Shown in pieces: positions 34,831 through 46,749 of a stretch of 64,000 bases of DNA. Below the pieces are notes generated by a model. That model worked only from the letters and a program-made list of their open reading frames with translations. It was not told where the DNA came from and ran no database searches. Both the position numbers and the translations under genes were made by a program. The first letter of the stretch is position 1. Each line of letters starts with the position of its first letter. Source of the DNA: Rhodamnia argentea (lineage: Eukaryota > Streptophyta > Magnoliopsida > Myrtales > Myrtaceae); NCBI RefSeq assembly GCF_020921035.1, contig NC_063152.1, positions 32,656,494 through 32,720,493 of the forward strand, in the 5' to 3' direction.

Positions 34831-36640
34831 ATGAACAGCTTCACTCACTCCCATCTGCTCCTTCAACACTCGCCGACCTTCCTCGTCCCTTCGACGTTCT
34901 CGAGCCCGTCTTCTCCTCTCTCGCGAAGCCTCTCGAAGCTCCGACACGACAAGGCCGGTGGATTCAGGCGGAGCGAGCGCGAGCGAGCCGACCAGAAGGG
35001 CAGGAGGACGTGGAGCGGAGCGAGAGTGATCGCGCACGGGTGGTTTTTGCCGGTGGACCCGTGGGCTCCGACCGTCGATTCGGAGAGCATTGCGTCTCAG
35101 CTGTTCGCGTTCTCTCTGTTCCCGTACCTCGGCTTCTTGTACTTCGTCACGAAATCGAAGTCCGCTCCCGGCCTGACACTGTTCGGATTCTACTTCCTTC
35201 TCGCTTTCGTCGGAGCCACCAGTACGTGTCCACATTGTGGTCATATGTGAATCTTTTTTTTGTTTTAGGTGCATTTTATTTGGGTTTTAGCTGTTGTTCA
35301 AGGTAGACGGAAGACTTTTATTTCTGCAGTACAGGGAGTGCAGAGCTTGCAATACAGTAAATGCCTCGATGGAGGCTTTCAATTAGGCTGATGCGATGGC
35401 CTTGAAGTTTCTTTCATGACTCTGGTGCCTAGATGTTCCTTTTACTTGAAGCCTTTTTTGCATGAAGGGAAAAATTAACACCTCAATGGTTTGAGTCAAA
35501 GAAGGTGACGGCGATGATTGATAATGATATGCATAAATTATAAGTGCTTGGTGTTCATTAGCCCCCATTGGAAATCTGATGTTGGCCGAATTAGAAATGC
35601 TTAGTTTGTGCAACTAGCAGTGTAGCTTCCGCCAAATGATAGGCTTATTGGGAAGTATCCCCTGCCTGCCCGTATTTATCTACGTGGACACACCTTGTGT
35701 GTGTTACATATATGTATGCATACGCATTAGTAAACTGAAGCATCACCTCTGATGAAGTGATGCTATACACTCTATATTCCGCCATGTGCTTTGCGTTTCG
35801 ATTTTTGAGCTAAAATGAGATTACTTCTGGAAGGTTGAGCTTCTAGCGTGCTTCACCGTCTTATACATGTATTCGGTACTTAAGTGCTCTCCCCAATCCC
35901 AATTGTTAACTAACGAAGTTCAGTTGTTTCCTCTCTTTTCTCATGCAGAATTACTCCTCTTTGGGACAATTTTGATCTCATATTTGTAGCGAGCCTTTTT
36001 GTCTTACTTCTGTTAGTATTTTGTAGTCGATCAGTAGTTAGCTTTGAATCCTTTTTTAGTAGGAGACAACCTAAACGGGGATGTTATCACTGATGATATC
36101 GCATTCCAGAGAATATGACGGCTTTGGGTAGCTGCTGTAATTGGCTACACCATCAGTGTCTGGACTACTGCATGTTTAATGCTTATGAACTTCGTTAGGC
36201 TTCTTCCACCAATTGGTTGAGTTCAGCATGATACATTGTTCAATTGATGAAAGCTTAATTTAGCTGTGCTTTAGTTGGCTCTCTTTCCACTGTACTGATA
36301 TTTCTTCATCTCATCTTTCATGGCTTCACCTCAACCGAGCAGTCCCAGCTGGGATATATGGTAGTTTCTCCCTTGTTTTCCGTTAGTTGGCATTAGTCTC
36401 TTGAGGATACATTGATGTCTAATGTTAACTTTTTGCCTTATCTTCATGCAAAATGGGACAGCAAAAGTGCACTATGGTACTTCTTTATCTAACGTAGATT
36501 GGTTACATGGAGGTGCCGAATCACTGCTCACTTTGACCAACTTATTCATAGTCCTCGGCTTGAGAAGAGCCCTTAGGAAAGCAAAAGAGACAAAAGAAAG
36601 CACAACAGCGGGGAACCTAGAAGAGAAGTCTTCTGTATAG
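34831..36640 (+). CDS. predicted plastid membrane protein (DUF3593-like)
   Basis: Three exons: 34831-35221, an 18-base microexon 36343-36360, and 36462-36640; 195 residues in phase. The Ser/Thr/Arg-rich N-terminus (MNSFTHSHLLLQ..) looks like a chloroplast transit peptide. The mature part begins near ARVIAHGWFLPVDPWAPTVD. Three hydrophobic helices follow: LFAFSLFPYLGFLYFVTKS, GLTLFGFYFLLAFVGATIPA, and SLLTLTNLFIVLGLRRAL. The stretch GATIPAGIYAKVHYGTSLSN is recovered only when the microexon is included, and it matches what I remember of a protein shared by cyanobacteria and plants (DUF3593 type). Function is not known; a thylakoid or envelope location is inferred. The domain label is from memory. 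The large intron (1.1 kb) shows nothing else. Confidence 0.82.
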
Positions 36641-37615
36641 GTACAATGAAGTTGAGTTTTTGGTTTTAGCTGTGCTGTCATCATTTTTAGGTCTGTACGC
36701 CTTCTTATCTGCCATATTAACATCATTGTATTTCTGCTCCTATGCAGATGTGAGGCTTCTATTTCCAATTCCGTGCGGTCACACGGTGAGGCTAAAGTGC
36801 AACACATCATGTTGTTCTTCCTCTCAGTGCTTTTAAGCACAATGATTGAAACCTTCCATTCGCCACGAGGTTTTCAACGTCGACTGACCATTGGATCAGT
36901 TGTTGTCCGCTTATGCAATTTTTAGTACCAGTTAAACTTTTGTGTACTCTGGCCCCTTTGTAACATTCTCTGACCTCTTCTTTCCGTGAATCTAAAGAGT
37001 ATACTTACTGAGTTTGTTATAGAGTACTCTGACGACGTATTTAATGAAAAATTTATGATCGTACTTGTTGCTGCAATTTGATGGTTGCTGCGCTGTTAGT
37101 AGTTGCTGCAATTTTCTGTCAAGTCTACTTCTTTTGCTTTAGTTATGGCTGAGTTAGGACTCCGTTTATTTCGCGAAAAATGAATGATTTGGAAAATATT
37201 TTTTTTTAAAATGATTGCTTTTATCGCTTACAAAAATAAATGAACAAAAAATATCTTTATCATCCACGGCAATATTTAGACTAAATTATTATCGATAATG
37301 AAGACTTTTTTCATTGACTTACGGTTCAAGCTATATAAGCAATTCTTTTTAGGAAAATGTTCTTCAAATCTTTAATTTTTCGCAAAACAAACGGAACCTA
37401 ATTTTTCTTATGTAGTCCGGGAATGTTTAAAGAAAATAAATGTACTGGTCTGATCTTTTAGCTGATAATGGAGGAGGCTCTTCTGTATAACCTCCCCATA
37501 AATAGCATAAAACCTTACTCTTTAAAATACAAGCTACAGCAATGGCTACAAAAGCTTATCTGGCTATTTGCTACCTCCCTTCCTTTTATATTGGTTTTTT
37601 ATATCATCTGATGAA
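36641..37615. other. spacer between two convergent genes
   Basis: 3' flanks of the plastid-protein gene (+) and the WRKY gene (-), with a MITE at 37157-37398. Nothing else was recognised. Confidence 0.5.
37157..37398. mobile_element. small MITE with 25-bp terminal inverted repeats
   Basis: The left end GGACTCCGTTTATTTCGCGA and reversed right end GGTTCCGTTTGTTTTGCGAA, both followed by AAAAAT, form imperfect inverted repeats of a 242-bp non-coding AT-rich element. It is flanked by TTA on the left and TAA on the right, compatible with a decayed TWA-type or TA duplication. Confidence 0.6.
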
Positions 37616-39218
37616 TCAAGGAAAAAACGAGGTGTCAAATGGGAAATTCGGGTCAATCCCGACTTGATCAAGGGAGAAATCCAGGTCCATAATTGGCGAA
37701 TTTGTCGACGAAGTGTTGGTTGAGATGATCTCGGTAGGGTCAGACTCCAAATGTTGCACATTGTGGGCCTGCCCAATGTCATTCGCCTGGTGCATCGAAA
37801 AATAATTTGATTCTGGTGTTGATGGAGACAAAAATGGCGACGAGAAGCTCCCGAAAAGACTGCTGTTAACGTTTGCCAAAGTGGAGGAGTTGCAGTGTTC
37901 AATCTGCAAGAGTCTGACCGATGCTGAGGGAAAAGAGAAAGGACGGTATGCCATTTCATTGCTGTCCAAGTTATTAGTATCAACACTCAGTTCTGCTCGA
38001 AACTTTGATAACATCTCCTGTGATTGTTGTTGTTGTTGTTGATTGTTCTGGTGATTAATTTGCTTCTGTTCTTGTTTTTCTGGGGACACTGGTGCTGGGA
38101 CCGAAGGCCCAGGATTGCCACATGTATGTGTACCTCTGTAAGTGATCTCAAAGACTGTAGGATCTTCATCTGATCTTTGCACTTGCTTTGTAGCCCAGCA
38201 GTTCTGGGTGTTGCGGTAGGTGCATCTGTAGTAGCTTCTGCAAAAGAGAATGCTTTGTGTGAGATTTTATAGCCCATCACTTGTTTGAAAAAGGGAGAGC
38301 AGAAACCATCGTTATCTTTCTCTTTCACATAACTGGGAAACTGCATATAACCCTCCCAATTTAGAGATTTTCTACTTTCGGCAGTTAGCTTTATAAAGTG
38401 TTATCTAATCAAAATAGACTGTAGTAAATGCTTGTGTTAGGTTTTTACTCGATCTTCATGGGTCCAGGAGCTGAAATGCAAAGCTTCAACATGCTGGAGA
38501 GGGGAGGGTCCAGTTTTGATTGATGTCACACGTATTCATACAACGGTTAATGGTTTTAATGCTATAGATCCATGCACTTGTAGCCTAGGAGATAGAATAG
38601 TTTTCCCTAGGTTTTATTGCATAATATTTTGAATTCATGATTACCTGGGATATCTGGCTCCGAGGATGTCTTTCTGTCCGTACTTCCTCCAGCTATATCC
38701 ATCATCATGAGGTCCTTCAAGCCCATTCTCAGGGCTTATTCTGACTTGATCTGTCCATTTTGGCATCATCTTTCTGACCCCACAAACACGCAGAACTCGA
38801 TGCATTAAGTTTTAGCAAAAAGACAGCCCAAAAAGCTAGGATATATATCTTTATTATGCTCACATTACCGATGCAGGATTTTGTAAGTAACTCACCTCTT
38901 TTTGGATATATCTCTGTTCTGAAGTTGATCGCCAATCCCCTTTTCGAAATCATCACTCTGAGGGCTCCCGTTGACGGAGAGCGGCGATTCGGGGATGCCG
39001 GAGACCGCCGCGACGGGCTGAGACTGTGGCATTGGTCCGCTCCACTTGAGAATCAGGAGGGCCTTCTCATAGGAAGACAGGATCCCCTGCATCAGCATGT
39101 CCCTGGTCTCTGTCGACGGGGCCGAAGTCAAGTGCACCCGCAATTGCTTTGCAAAGTCCATCCCTTGGATCAGCTCGCTGATCAGCGTCTTCTGCTCGTA
39201 ACTCCAACCACCATCCAT
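37616..39218 (-). CDS. group III WRKY transcription factor (WRKY41/53/30-like)
   Basis: Three exons on the minus strand: 39218-38896, 38773-38645 and 38237-37616; 357 residues. The N-terminus (EQKTLISELIQGMDFAKQLR, ETRDMLMQGILSSYEKALLI) is typical of group III. The DNA-binding domain has WRKYGQK at 136-142 and a C-X7-C-X23-H-X-C zinc finger (C156, C164, H188, C190), which defines group III. Intron 2 falls in the Arg codon five residues before the first Cys, the usual R-type WRKY intron. A short polyglutamine run (CAA repeats, 38030-38043) follows the finger, and the C-terminus is acidic (PIMDLDFSLDQVGIDPNF). Members regulate senescence and defence in the nucleus by binding W-boxes. Position beside a 3xHMG gene and upstream of a pectin-lyase-like gene matches Arabidopsis WRKY53 (At4g23810); it may equally be called WRKY41-like. 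Confidence 0.93.
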
Positions 39219-39809
39219 CCTTCGTGCTTATTGTGTGAATGCAAAACAAACTCGCGACAGAGTCAGATGACACCCTCTTTCTCAGCACATTCAGATGCCA
39301 CATGAAAAGCAAGTTGGTGCCAGAGATGAACCAGAACCACCCGAACAGCGGAGGCGAAGAGCGACAGGGCGAAACTACGGAAGCAAGAAGCTGAAAAAGG
39401 CGTGGAAGAGTGTATTTTTCCTTTCTGGGTGTTTCTGAAATGAACTTTTCTGGAGCAATTGCGGAGTTGAGGTGAAGATTGAAGCAGAGGAGGAAGGTTA
39501 TGCTGTGTGGAGTTGAAGGGAAGCTTGCAAGAAGCAGAGGGTGCTGGGTTTGAATTTAAAGGAGGGGGAGGGAGTGAAATTATAATGTGGGGGAGTCAGG
39601 AAATTTGACTTTTTGACTGGAGAGAAACCGAGTTTTTCAGCATTTGGACCGGTCTTTGGTCAGACAATAGTAGAGTGGAGAGTGAGGAAGGTCCAAATGC
39701 TGACTGATTCAACTCCCTAAACTTGTAGAACGGTTCTTTTCTTTTGGGTTATTGCCTTTTCCCTATTTATTCATTGATTTCCACCTTCTCTTATCTATCT
39801 GATCTGTCC

Positions 39810-39848
<39 letters not shown>
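39219..39848 (-). promoter_or_regulatory. WRKY gene leader and promoter with W-boxes and GA tract
   Basis: Upstream of the WRKY start. TTGACT W-boxes lie at 39605-39610 and 39613-39618, 8 bp apart, and another (GGTCAA, i.e. TTGACC reversed) at 40175-40180. A (GA)n tract at about 39812-39848 is CT on the gene strand. Paired W-boxes are a common sign of auto- or cross-regulation of WRKY genes. The transcription start was not located. Confidence 0.55.
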
Positions 39849-39849
<1 letters not shown>

Positions 39850-42000
39850 GGAGAGAATGATTGGTGGAGAAGATAGTCAGAGTCACCAATCCAATGGAGT
39901 GTCTGTCAGACCCCCAGAAGAATCTTCAATGCTGCTTCCGCGTTCTTTGATTTTTCTTAGCAAAAAAAGCAACTGAGGGACAAAAGAGGAGAGGGGATTG
40001 GGCAAAACAGGAAGGAAGATGCGTGACGTGCGACACGAGCGTGTCTGTGTCATCAGCATCGCCTGTTTGATTAACATAGGATTATCGCCCCTTAAAAACG
40101 GTCCACTTGGACTAAAAAAAGTGGGGGCGGATTCCTTTGTTTTGTTTCCCTACTCACTGTGAATAGCCATTGAGGGTCAAAGTCACAATGAAATGACTCT
40201 TTCTTTTGGTTTAGTGTCCGAGAGGTAAACAGAGAGATATCATGTCATGAGATGCATATATAGCCTACCACTTCCGAGGAAAGGAGTAAACTCTGAAATT
40301 TGGGTCAAAACAATATCATGGGATGCTTACGCCACCGATTTACATAGACCGGCTCAAGAAAGGAACTCGTTATCGCCAGAGTTAACAAGTATGCATGTTG
40401 AACCCGGTCTGCACAAGCAAGCGTCGCCTGTCGTAAAACTATATGTATGGGATTTGACTGATCATGGTCTGAAGTAAATGGTATTTGGCCAAGAGCTCAT
40501 TCGATACATCATGATGTACACAAGTTCTATTATCGAGCGGATTTCAAGTGAATCTTTTTTTAACTAGAGAAAACTTCTTGCACGAGACATAGATAGTTTT
40601 TTCCTAATTTAATGGTAATCACCTCGATGTCGAGATGGCTTTCACACACTGAGGGGTAAGAAAAGACAAGGTGAAAAAGGTTGCTCTAAATTAATTTCAA
40701 AGAGGAAATAAAGATCCTTCAATTTCGCAATTCCAATTCTGTCGATCCTATTTTCTCATCTTTTGACCCGGTAAACCCAATTATGAGCCACGTTTATCTG
40801 TCCTTCAAAATCAAATCTATCTTGACTTATTAAACTTTTGGTGGCCCCCTGTACCAACTATAGACCCCCACCTTAAAATCCCCACGACTTCCCTTTTCCT
40901 TTGCTTAATAGTATTGAGCCATTGCACAAATGTTTGCCCTCGACCCGCGTCCTACTAACTTAGGTAAAAACTACGTGTATATGAACCATTAACATTTGAT
41001 AAGAAGCCCGTTTTCTTTCTTTGATATGTCTGTTTAATTTCAAAATTTTATCCCGATTCGCTTTTAAACTAAATTTGCGTTCAGCATAAGGTTCCACCGT
41101 AATTAGCACATCACATCACTTGTTACCTCACTCAAATACAAACGAAAAAGAATGTGCGTATATATATAGTAGTAGCTATTCACGGGCTCAAGCTCAAACT
41201 ATCAATGAAAAAATATGAGTTCAAACTATAAAAATCCTTTGGGTGCTTCCCCTGCAACCCCCGTCGGGACAACTCCCTTGCAACCCGAGCTCGCTCACTA
41301 TGGAGTGAAACCCACGTGTCTTCCCGATGAAGAGTATGAACCACATCCCAATATTTAAAAGCTCGTTTGTAGTCCGCCATACATCACTTAACATACCATT
41401 TTAACACGATAAAATCGCAGTACACCGAACATTGCCCTTTTATTTTTTTTCCCTCCAACGTTTTGTTCGTTTGGGACGAATTTTACTTTAATGTTGAGAA
41501 AGCAACTTTGTACGCGCTTGCGCGTGCATTTATAGAACCATATTCATATTCTCAATAGTCAAAGGCACAAAGTTTCGCAATTATTATATCTTTTGTCGTC
41601 TCTTTAGCGAAGAGACGCGGCCCGGTTCGACGTTTTCCAATGGAATTTTCTCGCCCAACTTCGCAAAGATTCAGTTTTCTCATTTGTCTCCATCATGGAT
41701 TTGCGTATAGTGACCCCATTCTGGACCTGAGACCCCCATTAAACGTTCCAGAAGATCGACCACGAAGATTGTGAGACTTTGAAATTCTATGTAGCCAACC
41801 CAATAAATGTTAATCCGTCCGGCGACAAGAGCAGTTAAATGGACATTGTCATGCGCATAGGTAATAACAGAATCTCGCCAAACGAACTGATCGCGGAACG
41901 TGTTCGATTTAGTTCAAGATTCGGGCCGTGCCTAGCGCTCCCGGCATTCGATCCTTTGAAGCTCGCACTTTTCGTATTTAGCTACTACTAAAAATTTCGG
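39849..42000. other. intergenic spacer
   Basis: No gene recognised. A minus-strand frame at 41180-41380 (YWDVVHTLHREDTWVSLHSE) has coding-like composition but matches no family I know and is probably part of an old repeat. Confidence 0.4.
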
Positions 42001-42420
42001 GGACAAATTACCAAGAAATAACATAAATATATTTTGGTAATTGCGCCAATTCAATCTTAAACTTTTTGAATTTGTGCCAATTAAATCCACCTAACAAATT
42101 TTAGCTAGAAATTGCTAACATGGCATGGCTTACACACAACTTTTATTAATATTTTTGAAAAAAAAAATCTAATCATTTTGTTATTTATTTATTTATTATT
42201 ATTTTTTTTTAGGGGTGGGCGAGGGCCTGCAAGCGCTTGCCTGCCGCTGCGAGAGCTTGCGACCCTTGCTCAGTAGCCGGCGAGGGCTCATAGCCCTCGT
42301 TTTCTTTGTGGATGCCTTCTCATGTGGCTTAGATGTGGGCACTGGCTATGAGCCATCTCATCTCACGTAACATAGACGGACGGAAAATTTGCGAATCATT
42401 TAGGTTTAGATTTTCGACGC
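42001..42420. repeat. one arm and GC-rich core of a Mutator-like element
   Basis: TTGGTAATTGCGCCAATTCA, then TCTTAAACTTTTTGAATTTG and TAGCTAGAAATTGCTAACAT, match the arm text of copies A-D. It is followed by an AT stretch and a GC-rich piece (GCGAGGGCCTGCAAGCGCTT, GGCGAGGGCTCATAGCCCTC). No opposite arm was found, so this is a remnant. Confidence 0.45.
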
Positions 42421-42585
42421 CACCTCATGTCACGTCAAGGAACGGGAACTTGCGAAACGCTTGTAGTGGTCGGGAACGACGATCTTAATCCGAATCGAAC
42501 CTCGGTTTATTGCAACCGCGTTTTCGTGGAAAGTGGTGGTGGGAAACCAAGGAAAATGACCTCTTTTCATTAACACCAAGAGGGG

Positions 42586-44158
42586 TTTTTCAAGAGTTGT
42601 TTTTAGTGGCCACAAGAATCCTTATCATTAAACACCAAGAGGGGTCTTTCCATCAGGTGAGGAAATTTTCTCTCTTTTTCTTTTTGAATTTTTTTTTTAT
42701 TTTTTTTTTCAGAACTAGGTCTTCTTCTTCTTCTTCTTCTTCTTTTCATTTTCAATGTGATTTCTTTTCTTATTTCTCTGCTCTGTTTTTTTTTTGGGAT
42801 GTGGGGTGGGGTTGCTTGATGCAATCAAATAGGTTCTCGGAAGAGTATCCCATTAAACTTAGGATTTGAATTTAATTCCACGAAAAATTTCAAACCGACA
42901 CATTCGTAACAAATTTATCACCAAAAAAAAAAGTTCTGAAATGGTACACATGTGAAAACTATGCCTTAAACTTTTTTTTTTGTTGCTATAATAAACCTCA
43001 AATTGTTACACTTATGATAAACTTATCAAAAGTAATTTTTTTTACTACCAAAAACTTCAAATTGGTACGTCTGTGATGAATTTACCTTCCACTTGTTTCC
43101 GTTGAATTAGATTAATGCTACGGAAACCCAAAACTAATACACATGTAACAAACAGAGGGTAAAAGCGTCCAAACCGATGCACCCCTCAATTGCTACGCGT
43201 CATCTAACTTAGTAATTTGGTGGTAAATTTATCATGAGCATACTAGTTTGAAATTTTTTATGGCTAAAAAATAGTTTGGGATAAATTTGTCTCAATTATA
43301 TTAATTTGGGCTTTTTTGTGATAGAAAAAATAATTTGAGATAAATTAATTACGGAAGTACCAGCTTTAAGATTTTTCAAGAGTTGCTTTTAGTGGCCACA
43401 AGAGTCCTTATCCTTATCGAATCCCGGTGGCACTATAGTTCCATCAGGTGAGGACATTTTCTCTCCTTTTCATTTTGATTTTTTTTTATTTTTTTCAGAA
43501 CTAGCTTTTCTATTTTGTTCTTTTCATTTTCAATCTGATTTATTTTCTTTCTCTCTCTATCTTTTTTTTTTTTTTTTGGAATCGGGGTTTTCCCGACGCA
43601 AACGAATAGGTTCCATTACAGTATCCGATAAAACTTATGGTTTAATTTCACGAAAAATTCCACACTAATACATCTTTGATAAATTAACTACAAAAAATAA
43701 TCCAAACTAGTATACATGTAAAAAATATACCCTAATTTTTTTTATACTACAGTAAAGTCCAAACCGGTATACCTGTAATAAATTATCCAAAACTATTTTT
43801 TTCCACCAAAAATCCCAAATTAATATCCTTGTGACAAATTTACTCCAAACTAACTTTTTAACCACAAAAAATATGTCTCTGTAACAAATTTATCCTTCGT
43901 TAGTTTCTGTTAAATTGGGTTAATACCACAAAAATCTCAAAGCGATACACCCGTGACAAACATGGGATAAAAGATCCAAATTAGTACATCCATCAACCAC
44001 CATATGTTATCCAACTCAACAATTTGTCAGTAAATTTTTAACGGAATCTAACAGAGAGTAAATTTATTATAGGTATACCAGTTTGAAATTTTTTATGGCC
44101 AAAAAAATAATTTAAGACAAATTTATCACATGTGTATCGATTTGAATTTTTCATAGTA
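42586..44158. repeat. tandem duplication, two units of about 786 bp
   Basis: Unit 1 (42586-43371) and unit 2 (43372-about 44158) both start TTTTTCAAGAGTTG and share TTTTAGTGGCCACAAGA, TCCATCAGGTGAGGA, TTTTTTTCAGAACTAG and TTCATTTTCAATSTGATT. They then share many degenerate ~40-bp units such as AATTTCACGAAAAATTCC and AATACACATGTAACAAA. Unit 1 contains a (TTC)n microsatellite at about 42719-42746. Non-coding. A third partial relative lies at 45530-45905. Confidence 0.7.
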
Positions 44159-44830
44159 TTAACCCTTAAACTTAAACGAAGCAAAGCACACAAACCCATT
44201 TTCTTAAAGGCTACTTGTACTATTGTATAAAGCAAAAAGGGCATTCTAGAATTATAATATTTTTCTTTTTCTTTTCCAAAATCTTCAATTAATTATTTTA
44301 GGTGTACTCTATTCATAAATAATTGCATACATTAATAATTGTATTTCATCAGTCACGCATTCGATTTTAAGGATTGAGGTATTTCCAACTTATAAAGAGC
44401 CTTATAGAAAATTCAAATCTCAAAATATTTCCTCTTTTAAACATCATTTATTCATTATTTTGTAAGTAATTTCTATCTATAAATTAATAATCCAAATATT
44501 TTGTGATGGAATATTTTGCAAATTCATCTAAATGTCAATTTGTTGCATGCCGGCAACGCATGTGCATTCTTGCCAGTACAATTAAATAAAAAAAAAAACA
44601 TATTCAAGGCCATGTTTTCCACCTTGCATCTCTGACTGCATTTTTGTTTGGACAAATGATAAATCAAAAACATACATAAGTGAATGGGAACTATTAGCCT
44701 GACAGTTTGATAGTACTATCAATTATTTTTTAACACACGATCTCTCAATCAATTAGTGCTTTATACAAAACGCACGGTGCTTATGTGTGAATTTACGATC
44801 GACATTGTACTGTCCCTAATAATACTGTCG

Positions 44831-44902
44831 GGATATCATTTTCCTAAGTGAATACTCCACATATGAGGATATTATTTCCCTAAGTGAATACTCCACGTAT
44901 GA
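44831..44902. repeat. 36-bp direct repeat, two copies
   Basis: GGATATCATTTTCCTAAGTG.. at 44831-44866 and GGATATTATTTCCCTAAGTG.. at 44867-44902. Both end in AATACTCCACRTATGA; only three differences. Confidence 0.8.
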
Positions 44903-45529
44903 CACCTACAACCCTATTTTTTATCGCATGAGGTGGTTGAAATTAAGGCTTGTATGTAAAAGTGTGCATATTTATGAAAATAAAATTAGTGTATATACTA
45001 AACTGAATATGAATCGTTAGATTTGGTCAAATCCACGTGAGCCTCATTGTCAACAGTTCAAATTCGACTTCCTATATGTGCAACACTCATGTAATAATTT
45101 CTCATTCGGGTTGGAAGTATGTACCTCGTTGACTTCTTTTGTTTCGCTAGCTTAGAATATAAGAAAGCGCAATCTAGGAAAAGAAGGATCATGGCTCGGA
45201 GGCTTTTAAGCATAGCGCAACCTTTTGAATATACTCCACAGCTACGTTACATCATACTCGAATTGTTTAAATTGCTGACTTTCTCGTTGCGATTGACCGT
45301 ATTCAACCGACACGTGGCACGTGTTTACTGGATGGATGTAGATAAGAACGATGTAAGACCTCGATTAACATTATCCTAAATAAGTTTGACCAACTCTATA
45401 TTCTTCTATTTAGATTTTCTTTTGAGGAATACATTATTAGCCCGGTATTTTCTTTTCTACGGAAGAGCCATTTTTTTTTTCAAATAAGTAAAAGTATCGT
45501 TTAAGAGCCTATAGCCCTATACACCCTTA

Positions 45530-45905
45530 ATACCACGAAAAAGTCGAACTAATTATTTAATCATAAAAAATCTTAATCTGGTACACCTACGGTAAATTTA
45601 CCCAAAATTAATTTTTTTACCATCGAAAATCCCAAACTGATACATATGTGGTAAATTTACCATCCGTTAGTTTCCATTAAATTGGGTTAATACCACGAAA
45701 AACCTTAAACTAGTATATTTGTGGCAAACGGAAAGTAAAAAAATCTCAAATTGGTAGACACATCAATTGCCATGCATTTTTTACCAAAAAAGAAAAATTC
45801 CATCATTATCAAACTGAGCAATTTGACAGTAAAATTTAGAGAAAACTAATGTGGAGTAAATTTATCATATATGTACTGATTTAAAGTTTTTTGTAATATT
45901 AACCC
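45530..45905. repeat. partial copy of the 42586-44158 repeat
   Basis: The segments AATACCACGAAAAA, CCCAAACTGATACATATGTG, GGTAAATTTACC and TTTACCATCCGTTAGTTTCC repeat text seen in both 786-bp units. Only the later, unit-rich part is present. Confidence 0.55.
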
Positions 45906-46090
45906 TTTGTCTTTTTCTAATTTTTCTTTGTATAAATCAAAAGAATTCTATGCAAATGCTGGAGAAGTATAAATTCAGCCTATTTGAAGGCTTCAAGCCC
46001 ATCCAAAGAACCTCTTTGTCTACGGTTGATTCTTGATGAGTGGGCTATTGGTCCAATCTGATAAGATAATGAAAACTCTACCGGACCCAA

Positions 46091-46130
46091 TCTAGATTTG
46101 TCGCCCGGAAGCTCGTGCGACAAATCTAGA
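46091..46130. other. perfect 13-bp stem hairpin
   Basis: TCTAGATTTGTCG at 46091-46103 is exactly repeated in inverse as CGACAAATCTAGA at 46118-46130, with a 14-base loop. It lies about 620 bp 3' of the R3 MYB gene. The 46100-46510 stretch has higher GC than its flanks but no recognised family. Confidence 0.7.
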
Positions 46131-46749
46131 CACAAATCCGACCTTGTACAGAAAAACAACCCAGATAACTATTTCGATCGCAACACAGAACGAACTGGAG
46201 ATCCCAATCCCGCGAAGTGCCGCGACATGCGCCGACGGAACGAAATGACCGGCAGATCGAGCTTAGGCGCTCCCCCGCAGAGCGAATTTCTTGTCCCGCC
46301 GTCCGCACGCTTCGCCGCACGTGAAACGCCACCGTTTCGGGAAGAAGATGCGAAAAATTCGTATGTTCCGAGCGCTGCGACTGGCTTGACTAGCATGGAA
46401 TGCCGATCTCTACAATTGCTCAAAAGATTTCACATGAATTTATCACATCTCATGCGGCCTTCCTCGATTCTCGGTGCGTTATCGCTCGAGGTATGCATTG
46501 TTCTCCGACATTGAGCCACAATTTTTCTGGTGATTGATTGAGGAATCAATTCTAAACAAAAGCTTATATAGAGCTACCCCCACAAAAGTGAATAACTTGA
46601 TTCCAAATTTTCAGAGTGACAGTTTTTGTGATCACAAACTCGAATTATTCTCGAAAGAATATAGAACAGAATTCTCTATTTTTTACAGTAAGAATCTAAA
46701 GAAAGAGAGGCCCAAGAATTCAGAGAAACTAAACAAAAAAAATTGGGAA

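Noticed and set aside
34605-35306. 233-codon plus frame and 220-codon minus frame over the plastid-protein exon
   Set aside because: Both lack the transit peptide and the membrane helices that continue into the next exons; they are frame shadows.
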